A stretch of 64,000 nt of DNA, taken from Pseudomonadota bacterium (lineage in GTDB: Bacteria; Myxococcota_A; UBA9160; SZUA-336). The stretch is taken from the NCBI GenBank assembly GCA_003247575.1, contig QJZC01000053.1, forward strand, positions 62,001 to 126,000. The letters are read 5' to 3'. The translations under genes and the position numbers were made by a program. Within the stretch, counting starts at the first letter, position 1; the number at the start of each line of letters is the position of its first letter. This document shows, one piece after another, positions 33,927-43,002 of the stretch. Below the pieces are notes generated by a model. That model did not search any database. It saw only the letters and a list, made by a program, of their open reading frames with translations, and was not told the DNA's origin.

Positions 33927-35162
33927 ATGGATTCCGGATCCGAATACCAGCGGCGCTACCTCGGCGAGCTTCGGCTCGTGCTCGAGGAGATCTGTTGCCA
34001 TCTGTGCCTGTTCCAGCACTTCGAGATGGAAGAAGCGGCCCCCGGATCGGTGCGGGTGCGGCGGGACTTCGATCTGGGCGTGCCCGATGCCTTCGCGGAC
34101 ATTCGCGTGGCACCACCGCACAAGGCGCCCTACTTCGTCGAGGTGAAGTACGGCTACTCTCGCGCCAAGCTCTTGTCCAGCTTGAAACGCAAGTACTACG
34201 TCGACCCGCCAGGGCTCGAAGGAGCCGAGCGACTCGTGCTCGTGATCGATGCAGACCACTTCGAGGATTGGTCGGATATCGAAGCGGAGATCACGGCTTC
34301 ATTGCCCGTGGGGCTGACACTGGAAGTATGGAATCAGAAGCACCTGCTCGGACTGCTGCAGACGGCACTCGGCATCCAGATCGAGACCATCAACCAATCG
34401 ACGATTCTCGACGTGCGCGACGCCTTCACCCTCGCCAAGGGCAGGCTCGCCTTCGGGGATCGCTGGAGCGACGACACCTTACAGAACGCACTGCTCTGGC
34501 AGTTTGGACCCTGGACCCTCAAGTACCTCTGCGACGCCGGGCTCGAGGCGCGGTCCATCCTCCCGCCGGCGCGGTATCGGCGCGTGGTGGCGATGCACGC
34601 GGACCTGTGCTCCTTCTCTTCGTTCGTCCGTGATACACGCGACGGAAACGTGCTGCGCCGCTGTTTGACCGCGTTCTACTCCAAGGCGCGCTTCACCATC
34701 ATCAACACGGGTGGCATGCTGTATCAGTTCGTGGGAGACGAGGTGGTGGGACTGTACGGTCTGCCGCTCCTGTCGGACGACTATCCCGATCACGCGGTCG
34801 ATGCGGCACTGGCGCTGATCGACATCGGCAACTCGGTCTCACGCGACTGGCAACGCCAGATCGACCGGATCCAACCCGCCGCCGGCGTGCATATCGGCAT
34901 GGCGATCGGAGACGCACAGATCGTATCGCAGCGAGCCTTCGGTCGCGCACACCTCGGGGCCATCAGCGATGCGATGAACCTGGGATCCCGCCTGGTCGCG
35001 CATGCGGCACCACGCGAGATCGTGGTGAGTAACTCGCTCTACTGGAGCCTCAACGAGGGCTATCAAAGCGAATTCGAAGAGCTCGATGCGATCGATGCCC
35101 GCAACATCGGCCGCGTGCGCGCTTGGCGACGCGCCGCGCGCGACCCAGGGGGAATGAGCTAG
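33927..35162 (+). CDS. nuclease-like domain fused to class III adenylate/guanylate cyclase
   Basis: 411 residues. The N-terminal domain (about 40-150) has the layout of a PD-(D/E)XK fold: VPDAFADIRV (52-61) followed by YFVEVKYG (69-76), i.e. acidic residue, then E-x-K, with a later LVLVIDADHF strand. The C-terminal cyclase domain has the first metal Asp in MHADLCSFSSF (about 222-232), the second in FVGDEVVGLYG (about 268), and the transition-state Asn/Arg in MNLGSRL (about 350). The Lys that usually precedes FxGD to select adenine is LYQ here, so nucleotide choice is uncertain. No membrane helix is present. The fusion suggests a nucleic-acid or damage sensor making a cyclic nucleotide. Convergent with the CCA-type gene, overlapping by 4 bases. 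Confidence 0.8.
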   Translation: MDSGSEYQRRYLGELRLVLEEICCHLCLFQHFEMEEAAPGSVRVRRDFDLGVPDAFADIRVAPPHKAPYFVEVKYGYSRAKLLSSLKRKYYVDPPGLEGAERLVLVIDADHFEDWSDIEAEITASLPVGLTLEVWNQKHLLGLLQTALGIQIETINQSTILDVRDAFTLAKGRLAFGDRWSDDTLQNALLWQFGPWTLKYLCDAGLEARSILPPARYRRVVAMHADLCSFSSFVRDTRDGNVLRRCLTAFYSKARFTIINTGGMLYQFVGDEVVGLYGLPLLSDDYPDHAVDAALALIDIGNSVSRDWQRQIDRIQPAAGVHIGMAIGDAQIVSQRAFGRAHLGAISDAMNLGSRLVAHAAPREIVVSNSLYWSLNEGYQSEFEELDAIDARNIGRVRAWRRAARDPGGMS

Positions 35163-36526
35163 GACCCTTCGCGCATCTGGAGAGCGCGGTCGAGGATCCG
35201 CTCGGGATCGGTCCAACCCGTCTCGTCCTGAATGTCGCGACAGCGCTCGAGAATCGGTCCGAACTCGACGCCGGGACGCATGCCCCGCGCGATCAGGTGA
35301 CGCCCTAGAACGACGTCGCGCGGGGCTTCGCTCTCGACCGTCAGCTCGCGCGCGAGCTCCAGGAAGCGATCCCCGGCCGGAAAGCGCCGTTCGAGCGCCT
35401 CGCGTGTCGTGCGACCCAAGTGATCGGCGCGTGCCACGCGGACGAGCAAGGCGAGCGATACGTCCGCACGCGCAAGATCGCGCGCCAGCCGACGGTAGCC
35501 ACGCGCACCCGCGGCATTCTTGATGAAGAGCGCCGGTGCGAGATGATGCGCCACTAGCGCTCCCACCCGCTCGACGAGCGCGGCCGGCGCGCGCATGCGC
35601 TCGAGAAAGCGAGCCGCATGGGGAACACCCGCGCTATCGTGCGCAGGCGACCGCACACGTTCGCGCTCACGCACGGTGGTCTCGGGCTTGCCGAAGTCGT
35701 GGCAGAGCGCACCGAGCATCAGCGCAAGATCGTCGTCGCCCCCGTCGCGCAGACGCGCCGCCTCGTCCACTACCATCAAGGTGTGGACCCAGACGTCGCC
35801 CTCCGGATGCCACTCCGGATCCTGCGGCACATCCTTGAGCGCAGCCAGCTCTGGAAAGAACCGGAGATAGCCGAAACGATCCAGTGCGCGCAGTCCCACG
35901 GACGGACGCCGCCCCTTCAGGAGCAGCTTGCGTAGCTCCTCGAAGATGCGCTCTCCGGAGAGCTCGGATAGATCCAGCTGGCGACACAGCTCGATCAGCT
36001 CCACGTCGGGCTCGAGCTCGAAACGCGCCATCATCTGTGCGACCCGCACACCGCGCAGCGGATCCTCGGGAAAGTGGCGCGCATCCGTCGCGCGCAGAAC
36101 TCCACGCTCCAGGTCACGACGCCCCCCGTGCGGATCGAGCAGCTCGCCCGAAAGCGGATCGCGCGCCATGCTGTTGACGCTGAGGTCGCGCCGTCGCGAC
36201 GCCTCTTCATAACCGAGATGGGGATCGGTCTCGATCGAGAAGCCGCGGTGCCCGGTGCCCGACTTGGAGTCTCGCCGCGGCAACGAGAAGTCGACATCGA
36301 GCCCGCTCACACGCAACACGCCGAAGGCTCTGCCAACGTTCGTCACCGAGCCGAAGTCACGGAGTACACGCTCGAGCTGCTCGAGTTCGAGGCCATGCAC
36401 CTCGACGTCGACGTCCTTCGGGTCGAGGCCCAAAAGCTCGTCGCGCACGAACCCACCCACGATGAGCGCACGACCACCGAGCTCTGCCACCCGGCGCGCA
36501 ATCTGGAGAATCGAATCAGGAATCAT
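35159..36526 (-). CDS. CCA tRNA nucleotidyltransferase/poly(A) polymerase-type enzyme with HD domain
   Basis: About 455 residues from the ATG at 36524-36526. The nucleotidyltransferase head has GGFVRDELLG, the catalytic DVDVEVHG (D-x-D) and the RRDLSVNS motif. The neck/body helices carry EDPLRGVRVAQMMARF, and the C-terminal HD domain has HTLMVVDEAA and CHDFGKPETT. This layout matches bacterial class II CCA-adding enzymes or tRNA-maturation poly(A) polymerases; sequence does not separate the two. It adds CCA or A residues to RNA 3' ends in the cytoplasm. The 3' end overlaps the cyclase gene by 4 bases, convergently. Confidence 0.92.
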   Translation of the reverse strand: MIPDSILQIARRVAELGGRALIVGGFVRDELLGLDPKDVDVEVHGLELEQLERVLRDFGSVTNVGRAFGVLRVSGLDVDFSLPRRDSKSGTGHRGFSIETDPHLGYEEASRRRDLSVNSMARDPLSGELLDPHGGRRDLERGVLRATDARHFPEDPLRGVRVAQMMARFELEPDVELIELCRQLDLSELSGERIFEELRKLLLKGRRPSVGLRALDRFGYLRFFPELAALKDVPQDPEWHPEGDVWVHTLMVVDEAARLRDGGDDDLALMLGALCHDFGKPETTVRERERVRSPAHDSAGVPHAARFLERMRAPAALVERVGALVAHHLAPALFIKNAAGARGYRRLARDLARADVSLALLVRVARADHLGRTTREALERRFPAGDRFLELARELTVESEAPRDVVLGRHLIARGMRPGVEFGPILERCRDIQDETGWTDPERILDRALQMREGS

Positions 36527-37063
36527 CTTCGCGGGCGGCTGCGAGTTCCAGCAGCGCCCCGGGCTGTGATCCCGGTTGCGAGCTGGGCGGTTGCGAGCTG
36601 GGTGAGAGCCCGCGGGCGCGGCCAAAGCGGTCCGGACCCTACACCTAGTAGGTGGGCACCACGTAGTGACTTCGGGCGTCCCGCTGAAGCACTCGAACGA
36701 GCACGACACGGGCAGGCACGCTCACCACCAGCGGCGGTTCCCCTGCCGAACATTGTAGGCGGACCACGAAATCGGCCGCGCACCGCGACCACTCGACCTC
36801 ATCCTAGCACCTCGACCCTCTTTCGCCGAGAGAAGAAAATCACAGGTTGCGATTCGGCCGCCTCCAACTGCAATCCGCTTCATGCGCAGCCGCGAGAAGA
36901 TGACTGGCGACTCTGCCGGCTTCACAGCCCAACGCGGCAGAATGCTGCGCAGGGCCGCACGAGCGGCGCACGCAGCTCGCAGCCACTTCCGTGGCGTTCT
37001 CGGTACATCGCATGCACCCCGTTGCACGCATGGGGAGCGCACGCCACCCTGTCCAGTGGAAGC
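36527..37063. other. intergenic region with 15-bp tandem repeat
   Basis: About 540 bases between divergent genes. GGTTGCGAGCTGGGC/T is repeated twice in tandem at 36574-36603, just upstream of the CCA-type gene, and CACCTAGTAGGTG forms a small palindrome at 36642-36654. No gene, tRNA or terminator was recognised. The ribosome site of the CHAD gene is a weak GGAAGC. Confidence 0.5.
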
Positions 37064-38617
37064 ATGACGGATCGCGAGAACGGACCCCTCCCTGTGCGCT
37101 GGGACTGCCTGAATGAGCCCCTCGGTCCCCTCGAGAATCTGCTGGCCGGGGACTATAGCCTCGAGATCGTCTCCGAACCGCGCACGAAGCTCGAGCTGTT
37201 CGACAGCTTCGAGCTCGGCCTGACCACCGCAGGCCTCGCGCTGGTGAAGAGCAAGGGAGAGTTTCGACTGGTAGACGCAGCCGATCTGCGTGGTCGAGTT
37301 CGGATCGGTGCGAAGCTTCCACGACGAAAGCGAGTCTTCTGGTGGGACTTCGCTCCCGGCGAGGTGTGCGACCAGCTGCGCCGGCACCTCGGGCTGCGCG
37401 CGGCCGTGCATCTCACGACGGTAGATCTCTCGTGGCATCGAGTCCAAATTCGCAATCGAGATGGCAAGATCGTCGTGCGGCTCTGGAGGGAACAGGGCCA
37501 AGTCGAGGGGCGCCCCCTCAGGGCTGCACTCACTCTCGCGCCGTTGCTCGGATACACCGCCGACGCCGAGCAGGTGGCAGAGCGCATCGAGCGGGCCAGC
37601 GAGACCTTCGCACCGGCTCGCGAGCCGCTGGCCGAACGCGTCCTGCGGCTCGCGGATCGCTTAACCCTGCCCCTCTCGCACAAGCGCCTGGTCCAAATCA
37701 CGGCGGACGAGACGGTGTTTCGAGCCGTGATCCGAATCTCCGAGTTTCTACTGCTCGTGGCGCGCCAGAACGAGGCGGGGATCGCCGGAGACGTGGACAC
37801 CGAGTTCCTGCACGACTACCGCGTGGCCCTGCGCCAGCTCCGCTCACTGCTGCACCTGGTCAAGGGTGCCTACACCGCTCCGGAGACCGAGCGGATTCGC
37901 GAGCTGCTCGGGGCTTTCGGCCGCGCGACCAACCGGCTGCGCGACCTCGACGTCTACCTGCTGGAGAAGGACGCCCACCGCGCCCGCCTTCCCGTGGCGC
38001 TCCGCCCGGGGCTGGATCCGATGTTCGGGGCCTTCGAGCGCGAACGCACGCGGGAGCTGGGTCGGCTCAAACGTCGGCTGCTCTCCGACGACTACCGAAA
38101 ACAAATCACGGAGCTGCAGCAGAGACTTCATGAGCAGGATTTCGAGCGCGGCGAACGAGCCGAGCTACCCATAGGCGAGGTCGCACTTCACGAGATCGAA
38201 CGTCGTTCCCGCAAGCTCACGAAGCTCGGCCGGAAGCTCAGCGCGGACTCGCCCGATCGAGCGGTGCACGCGCTCCGCATCGAGTGCAAGAAGCTCCGCT
38301 ACCTGCTGGAGATCTTCGCGCAACTATTCGACCGCGCGCGGCTGCGGCCGCTGGTAAAGCGGCTCAAGTCGCTACAGGATGTGTTGGGCGCGTTCAACGA
38401 CAACGCGGTGCAACAGGCTGCCCTGCTCCGCTACCTGGAGAGTGCCACCACCATCGAGCGAGAGACAGCTGCAGCCGTCGGCGCCTTGATCGGCGTTCTC
38501 CATGGCTCCGAGGTCGAGGCCAGGGGCGCGCTCCGCACTCGCTTCGCACGATTCGATCACGCCAGCACGCGTCGCTGGATCCGCGAGCTCGCCGACCGCC
38601 CCGCACTCGACGCGTAG
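37064..38617 (+). CDS. CHAD-domain protein
   Basis: About 517 residues from the ATG at 37064-37066; a long frame upstream is antisense to the CCA-type gene and is ignored. The C-terminal half is a CHAD domain, all-helical and rich in conserved His, Lys and Arg: DVDTEFLHDYRVALRQLRSL, FGRATNRLRDLDVYLLEKDA, and the second repeat ALRIECKKLRYLLEIF with LKSLQDVLGAFND. The N-terminal half (ELFDSFELGL..., RVQIRNRDGKIVVRL) is like the CYTH domain that often precedes CHAD, although the canonical ExExK is absent. CHAD domains bind polyphosphate, so a role on phosphate granules is the known theme. It stands alone here. Confidence 0.85.
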   Translation: MTDRENGPLPVRWDCLNEPLGPLENLLAGDYSLEIVSEPRTKLELFDSFELGLTTAGLALVKSKGEFRLVDAADLRGRVRIGAKLPRRKRVFWWDFAPGEVCDQLRRHLGLRAAVHLTTVDLSWHRVQIRNRDGKIVVRLWREQGQVEGRPLRAALTLAPLLGYTADAEQVAERIERASETFAPAREPLAERVLRLADRLTLPLSHKRLVQITADETVFRAVIRISEFLLLVARQNEAGIAGDVDTEFLHDYRVALRQLRSLLHLVKGAYTAPETERIRELLGAFGRATNRLRDLDVYLLEKDAHRARLPVALRPGLDPMFGAFERERTRELGRLKRRLLSDDYRKQITELQQRLHEQDFERGERAELPIGEVALHEIERRSRKLTKLGRKLSADSPDRAVHALRIECKKLRYLLEIFAQLFDRARLRPLVKRLKSLQDVLGAFNDNAVQQAALLRYLESATTIERETAAAVGALIGVLHGSEVEARGALRTRFARFDHASTRRWIRELADRPALDA

Positions 38618-38705
38618 CGTCTACTCCGTCCGAAGCGAGGAACAGCTCGCGCGGCTGCTGCGCCCCGTGCTGTGCGGGCATGGAATTTCCGCGTAGAATC
38701 GCCCA

Positions 38706-39356
38706 GTGGATCGCTCGCTGTACCTCCTGATCGGCTCGGCCCTCGCCGTGCAGGCATTCGTGCACTATCTAGGACAGACCTCACCGTCGCTCCGCAGCGG
38801 CAACTTCTTCTTCGCAACCGCCCTCGCGCGTACCGTGGTGCCCCTGATCGTGGTGGTCGGCGCGCTGCGCCTCCCGGTTCGCGAGCTCGGATTCGGACGA
38901 CCTATTCTCCTCAAGCGCGACCTCTCGTGGCTGCTCGTTCTGCTCGGCTTCGGCACCGCTGCCGCCCTGATCGTGCTCCAGCTCGAGAGTTATCAGGCAG
39001 CCTACAGGCCGCTACGCAGTGGCGACTTCGGCTCGCGGCTGCAGGCCTGGGCGCTCTTCACCGCTTCGACCACGCTTCCGTGGGAACTCTTTCACCGAGG
39101 CTTCCTGCTGCACGGCGTTCGCGAGCTCTGCGTGCGCAATCGAGTGCCACGCGAGCGCGCAATACACATCGCGATCCTGTTCACCGCCTGCTTCGAGGTC
39201 TTGTTCCACTTCTCGAAGCCCCCGGCCGAGACTCTGGGGATGTTGCTCGGCTCTCCGGTTCTGAGCGCCTTGGCGTTCCGCTTCCAGAGCCTCTGGATCC
39301 CGCTCGGGATTCACCTCTGGATCGAGTTCCTGTGGTTTCTCATGGTGTGGCTGTGA
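38706..39356 (+). CDS. CPBP-family intramembrane metalloprotease-like protein
   Basis: 216 residues, six or seven transmembrane segments. Three CPBP motifs can be placed: PWELFHRGFLL (motif 1, with Trp-Glu instead of Glu-Glu before x-x-x-R), FEVLFHF (motif 2) and IPLGIHLWIEF (motif 3). A Trp-Glu form occurs in one CPBP subgroup, as I recall, so activity is not excluded. The GTG at 38706-38708 has no strong ribosome site. The gene ends 16 bases inside the convergent LplT-Aas gene. Confidence 0.7.
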   Translation: MDRSLYLLIGSALAVQAFVHYLGQTSPSLRSGNFFFATALARTVVPLIVVVGALRLPVRELGFGRPILLKRDLSWLLVLLGFGTAAALIVLQLESYQAAYRPLRSGDFGSRLQAWALFTASTTLPWELFHRGFLLHGVRELCVRNRVPRERAIHIAILFTACFEVLFHFSKPPAETLGMLLGSPVLSALAFRFQSLWIPLGIHLWIEFLWFLMVWL

Positions 39357-42300
39357 GCGCTGCGGCCGCAGCCAGGTCTACACTTCCTCCCTCGAGCATC
39401 GGCAGCTCCTCTACGCTGACGAAGCTCTCGAGCGGCGGCACCCAGTGCTGCGGGCAATCGGCTGCGAGCAGCGCAGCGCGCGCAGTCTCTGGCTCCAGAC
39501 TCCCCTCCACGTACACGACGCGTGGCGCGAGCGCTGCATCGCCCGAGGACGCGCCCCGCTCCGGAGGCAACGCGACGAACCGAAGCGCTGCGGGATCGTC
39601 CGCAGCAAGTCCCAGCTGTTGACGCAGCACCTCCTGCAAGCGTTCCAGCGGGATCGCACCCGCAGGATGCGCGAGCATCCGCTCGCAGCGATCCACCAAG
39701 GTCAGAAAGCCCGAGGCATCGATCGATGCCAGATCGCGCGTCGCATACCATCCGCCTCCATCGATGCGCGCAGGCACGTCGTTCAGGTAACCGCTCATGA
39801 CGTTCGGCCCGCGCACCCAGAGCTCGCCCGGCTCCCCCGCGGGTAGGTCACGACCGCTTTCGGGATCGCGGATACGCACGGCAATACCCGGTAGGGGCTG
39901 ACCGCTGCTACCCGCGCGTGACGCCGCCTGTCGATGTCCGCCGATCTCGACGTCGGGAAGATTGAGCGAGATCAGCGGCGCGCACTCGCTCAGCCCGTAC
40001 CCTTCGAGCGGCTGCACACCGAACCGGTCTCGGAAGGCGGCTTCCACGTCTGCGGGGAGCAACCGTCCGCCGGTGACGGCGTGTCGGAGTGCAGCGAAGG
40101 CTGAGACTGGAACCGCACGCGCATAGCAGGCCAGCGCGGCAGGCGGCGCGAAGAGCAAGGTCGGAGCGCGCAGCGCGCACACGCGCGCGACGCCTTCCGC
40201 ATCGAGGTAATCCTCGTGGTACGCGACGCACGCGCCCACGTAGCTCGGCAGGCACAAGGTACCGGTGAAGCCGAACCCGCTCGACAGCGGAAGCACCCCC
40301 AGCACCACATCCTCGGGTCCCACATCGAATACCTGCCGGAAGGCCCTCAGATTCGAGAGTACATTGAAATGTGTCAGCACGACAGCCTTGGCCGGGCCGC
40401 TCGTCCCCCGTGAGAACACGACCGCAGCGGGCTCGTGGACTGCGCGCGGGTCGAGACCCAGCACGGAGCGGACGTAGACCGAAGCGGGCAGCACGAACAC
40501 CGCCAGGGCGCGCCGCAGGGATTCCCGAGCCCGCGCCTCCTCCGCGAGGTCGGAGAGCGCCAGCACCTCCCAGGCGAGGTCCGTCCCCGACGCGAGCGCT
40601 GCTGCAGTCGAATCCTGGCCGCCGTTTGCAGCGGCCGCGCCGGCTGCCGGTACGCCGAGCGCGGGCCCTGCCGTGGAGAGCTTCGAAACCGCCTCGGAGA
40701 TCTCCCCCTCGACGATCAGCCAGCGAGCCCCTACGGATTCGAGCGCAGCGCGTGCTGCGCGCGGAGCGCGCGTGGGCAAGCAGACGGGAATCGCTCCTAC
40801 GATCTGTAGCGCCCAATGGGCCAGCGCTGCCCGCACCGAAGGCTCGAGGCAGACTCCGATGTGGCTGCCAGCCTGGACCCCGCGCGAGCGCAGCGCATCC
40901 GCATACGCGAGCACGTGTACGAGGGCACGCCCATAGGAGAGCGCTCCCCCGCGGGAGTCCACCGCGAAGGGCCGGAACCAGTTTCGGCGCACGCTGCGCA
41001 CGAGCTCGACGACCAAGGTGCGGAACTCGGCATCGCGTGCCGCCGCCGCATCGACCGAGAGCGACTGCACCGCCGTGCGCACCTCGAAGGCAGAGGCCGT
41101 CGGCGGCAGCGGCTCGCCGAAGACGATCTGGATCGGATGCCGGAAGCGGCGCGGTCGCTTGAGCAGCACGCGTCCTCCCTCGAAGCTGAACAAGCTCCCC
41201 CAGAGGCCATCGAGACAGACCGGAACGATCGGCGCATCCGAGCCTTGCATGATGCGCTCGAGGCCGCGACGAAATCCGAGCAGCTGGCCCGTACGCGTAA
41301 TGGCTCCTTCGGCGAAGATGCAGACGGTGTGTCCCTTATCGATCTGCTGTCGGGCGAGATCGAGCGAGGCCTGATTCGCCTCGCGCGAGCCCCCGGCCTC
41401 GACCGGGATCGCATGTAGGCGCCTGAACAGCCACGCAAACGGCCAGGCCTCGTAGAACGGCTTGAACATCATGAAGCGGACCATGCGGCCGCTCGCAGCC
41501 GCCACCAGGATCGCGTCGATCCAGGACACGTGGTTCGCCACGAAGAGCGCGCCGAAGCGCGGGATGTTGCGCGCACCGAGGATCCGCAGGCGATACAGAA
41601 CGTTCACCAGCAGATACATCCACAGTCGCAGCAAGAAGTCCGGCAGCAGCCAGACGATGTGCAAGGTCCCGAGCACGGTCACCGCCACGAGGGCCAGCAG
41701 GGTGTGGTGGATGTCGAAGTTCTCGAAGCGGGTGAGCAGATAGCCGCAGGCTGCGGCGCCGAGGATCGCCAGGTTGCTCAGCACGTTGCTGAAGGCGATC
41801 ACCCGTCCCTTCTGGTCATCCGGGCTCCGCTGCTGTAGCAGGGCCGAGAGGGGAACGCTGAAGAAGCCCGCACCCACCCCGAGCGCGAGGAAGTCGATCA
41901 CCGGCAGGAGCGGCAACCCCGCCAGGAAGGTTCGGGACGCCGTGCCTCGCAGCCACAGGTGCAGCGAGAACACGGAGAGGATCAGCGCGCCGAAGGGCAC
42001 CAGCCCGAGCTCGACTCGGCCGCGCGACAGAAATCCGGCGAGCACCGACCCGGCCGCGAGCCCGACCACCAGCGGCAACAGCAAGCGACCCGCGAGCTCG
42101 GTGCTGAGTCCGAGCGCGCTGGTTCCATAGACCGGAATCACCGCCAGCAGGAGTGAGCCCAGAAACGAGAAGTAGGCGAGACCGACCACCGTCGGCGGAA
42201 GCGCGAGCACGCGCCGGATCGCGTTCGCATCATCGCGTAGCGACGCGAACGGGTTCGGGGACAAGCTGGCGTTCTCGTGCCCGGGTGGAGCGTGCGGGAG

Positions 42301-42885
42301 GTAGAGGGTGGCCAGGGTTCCCGCCACCGCCAGGCCCACGAAGATCCAACCTGCCGCAACCAGATCCGGGTAGAACAGGCCGAACAGCTCGACTCCGAGC
42401 AGAGTGCCCAAGAGAGTGGCGATGTTCGTCGCCATCGACAGCACGCCGTTCGCTTCCGCCAGATCCTCCGGCCCCAGAACCTCGGGCAACAGACCGTACT
42501 TGGCGGGACTGAAGAATGCGCTCTGTGCGGACATCAGCAGAAATACGCCGACCAGTAACGGCAGGCTCTCCAGGTAGAAGCCGGCCACGCCCAGCAGCAT
42601 CGACACGACCTCTGGCAGCTTCGTCATCAGCAGCACGCGATCCTTGCGAAAGCGATCCGCCAGAAAGCCCGCCCACTGCGAGAAGAACAGCCACGGAAGC
42701 GGAAACAGGCCGGTCATCAAGCTCGAGAAGGCGACCTCGGCCGAGGCCGTCCGCATCTGCTCCAGACCGAAGAGCACCACGGTGAGCTTGAAGGCGTTGT
42801 CGTTGAGCGCCCCCAGGAACTGCGCCACGAGGTAGCCCAGGAACCGAGGGTGAGACATCGGGATGGATCGGTCTGCGGGTGGCAT
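39340..42885 (-). CDS. LplT-PlsC-Aas fusion: lysophospholipid flippase/acyltransferase/acyl-ACP synthetase-like
   Basis: About 1181 residues from the ATG at 42883-42885 (ATG 42856-42858 is the alternative). Three parts are visible: an MFS-type flippase (about 1-410, MSHPRFLGYLVAQFLGALND, SPAKYGLLPEVLG), a PlsC-type acyltransferase with FVANHVSWIDA near 450 and IFAEGAITRTG, and an AMP-ligase domain from about 650. The ligase keeps FSRGTSGPAKAVV and EGYGLSECAPLIS. The YxTGD-type motif is YATRD, and the late GSGK-type loop is EGGSVDL, so the catalytic Lys seems missing. In E. coli, separate LplT and Aas re-acylate lysophospholipids. Activity of the ligase part may be altered. It is divergent from the cox-type operon. 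Confidence 0.88.
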   Translation of the reverse strand: MPPADRSIPMSHPRFLGYLVAQFLGALNDNAFKLTVVLFGLEQMRTASAEVAFSSLMTGLFPLPWLFFSQWAGFLADRFRKDRVLLMTKLPEVVSMLLGVAGFYLESLPLLVGVFLLMSAQSAFFSPAKYGLLPEVLGPEDLAEANGVLSMATNIATLLGTLLGVELFGLFYPDLVAAGWIFVGLAVAGTLATLYLPHAPPGHENASLSPNPFASLRDDANAIRRVLALPPTVVGLAYFSFLGSLLLAVIPVYGTSALGLSTELAGRLLLPLVVGLAAGSVLAGFLSRGRVELGLVPFGALILSVFSLHLWLRGTASRTFLAGLPLLPVIDFLALGVGAGFFSVPLSALLQQRSPDDQKGRVIAFSNVLSNLAILGAAACGYLLTRFENFDIHHTLLALVAVTVLGTLHIVWLLPDFLLRLWMYLLVNVLYRLRILGARNIPRFGALFVANHVSWIDAILVAAASGRMVRFMMFKPFYEAWPFAWLFRRLHAIPVEAGGSREANQASLDLARQQIDKGHTVCIFAEGAITRTGQLLGFRRGLERIMQGSDAPIVPVCLDGLWGSLFSFEGGRVLLKRPRRFRHPIQIVFGEPLPPTASAFEVRTAVQSLSVDAAAARDAEFRTLVVELVRSVRRNWFRPFAVDSRGGALSYGRALVHVLAYADALRSRGVQAGSHIGVCLEPSVRAALAHWALQIVGAIPVCLPTRAPRAARAALESVGARWLIVEGEISEAVSKLSTAGPALGVPAAGAAAANGGQDSTAAALASGTDLAWEVLALSDLAEEARARESLRRALAVFVLPASVYVRSVLGLDPRAVHEPAAVVFSRGTSGPAKAVVLTHFNVLSNLRAFRQVFDVGPEDVVLGVLPLSSGFGFTGTLCLPSYVGACVAYHEDYLDAEGVARVCALRAPTLLFAPPAALACYARAVPVSAFAALRHAVTGGRLLPADVEAAFRDRFGVQPLEGYGLSECAPLISLNLPDVEIGGHRQAASRAGSSGQPLPGIAVRIRDPESGRDLPAGEPGELWVRGPNVMSGYLNDVPARIDGGGWYATRDLASIDASGFLTLVDRCERMLAHPAGAIPLERLQEVLRQQLGLAADDPAALRFVALPPERGASSGDAALAPRVVYVEGSLEPETARAALLAADCPQHWVPPLESFVSVEELPMLEGGSVDLAAAAALTATP

Positions 42886-43002
42886 CGGCGCGCAGAGCAT
42901 ACGGGTTCGGGCGGCCCAGAGCACCCTGCGCCGCGGTCTATCGCCCGGGTGCCGAGCCGGGGTAGTATCTCCGCGCGTACTCACCCTGGGCGCGGAGGAT
43001 CA

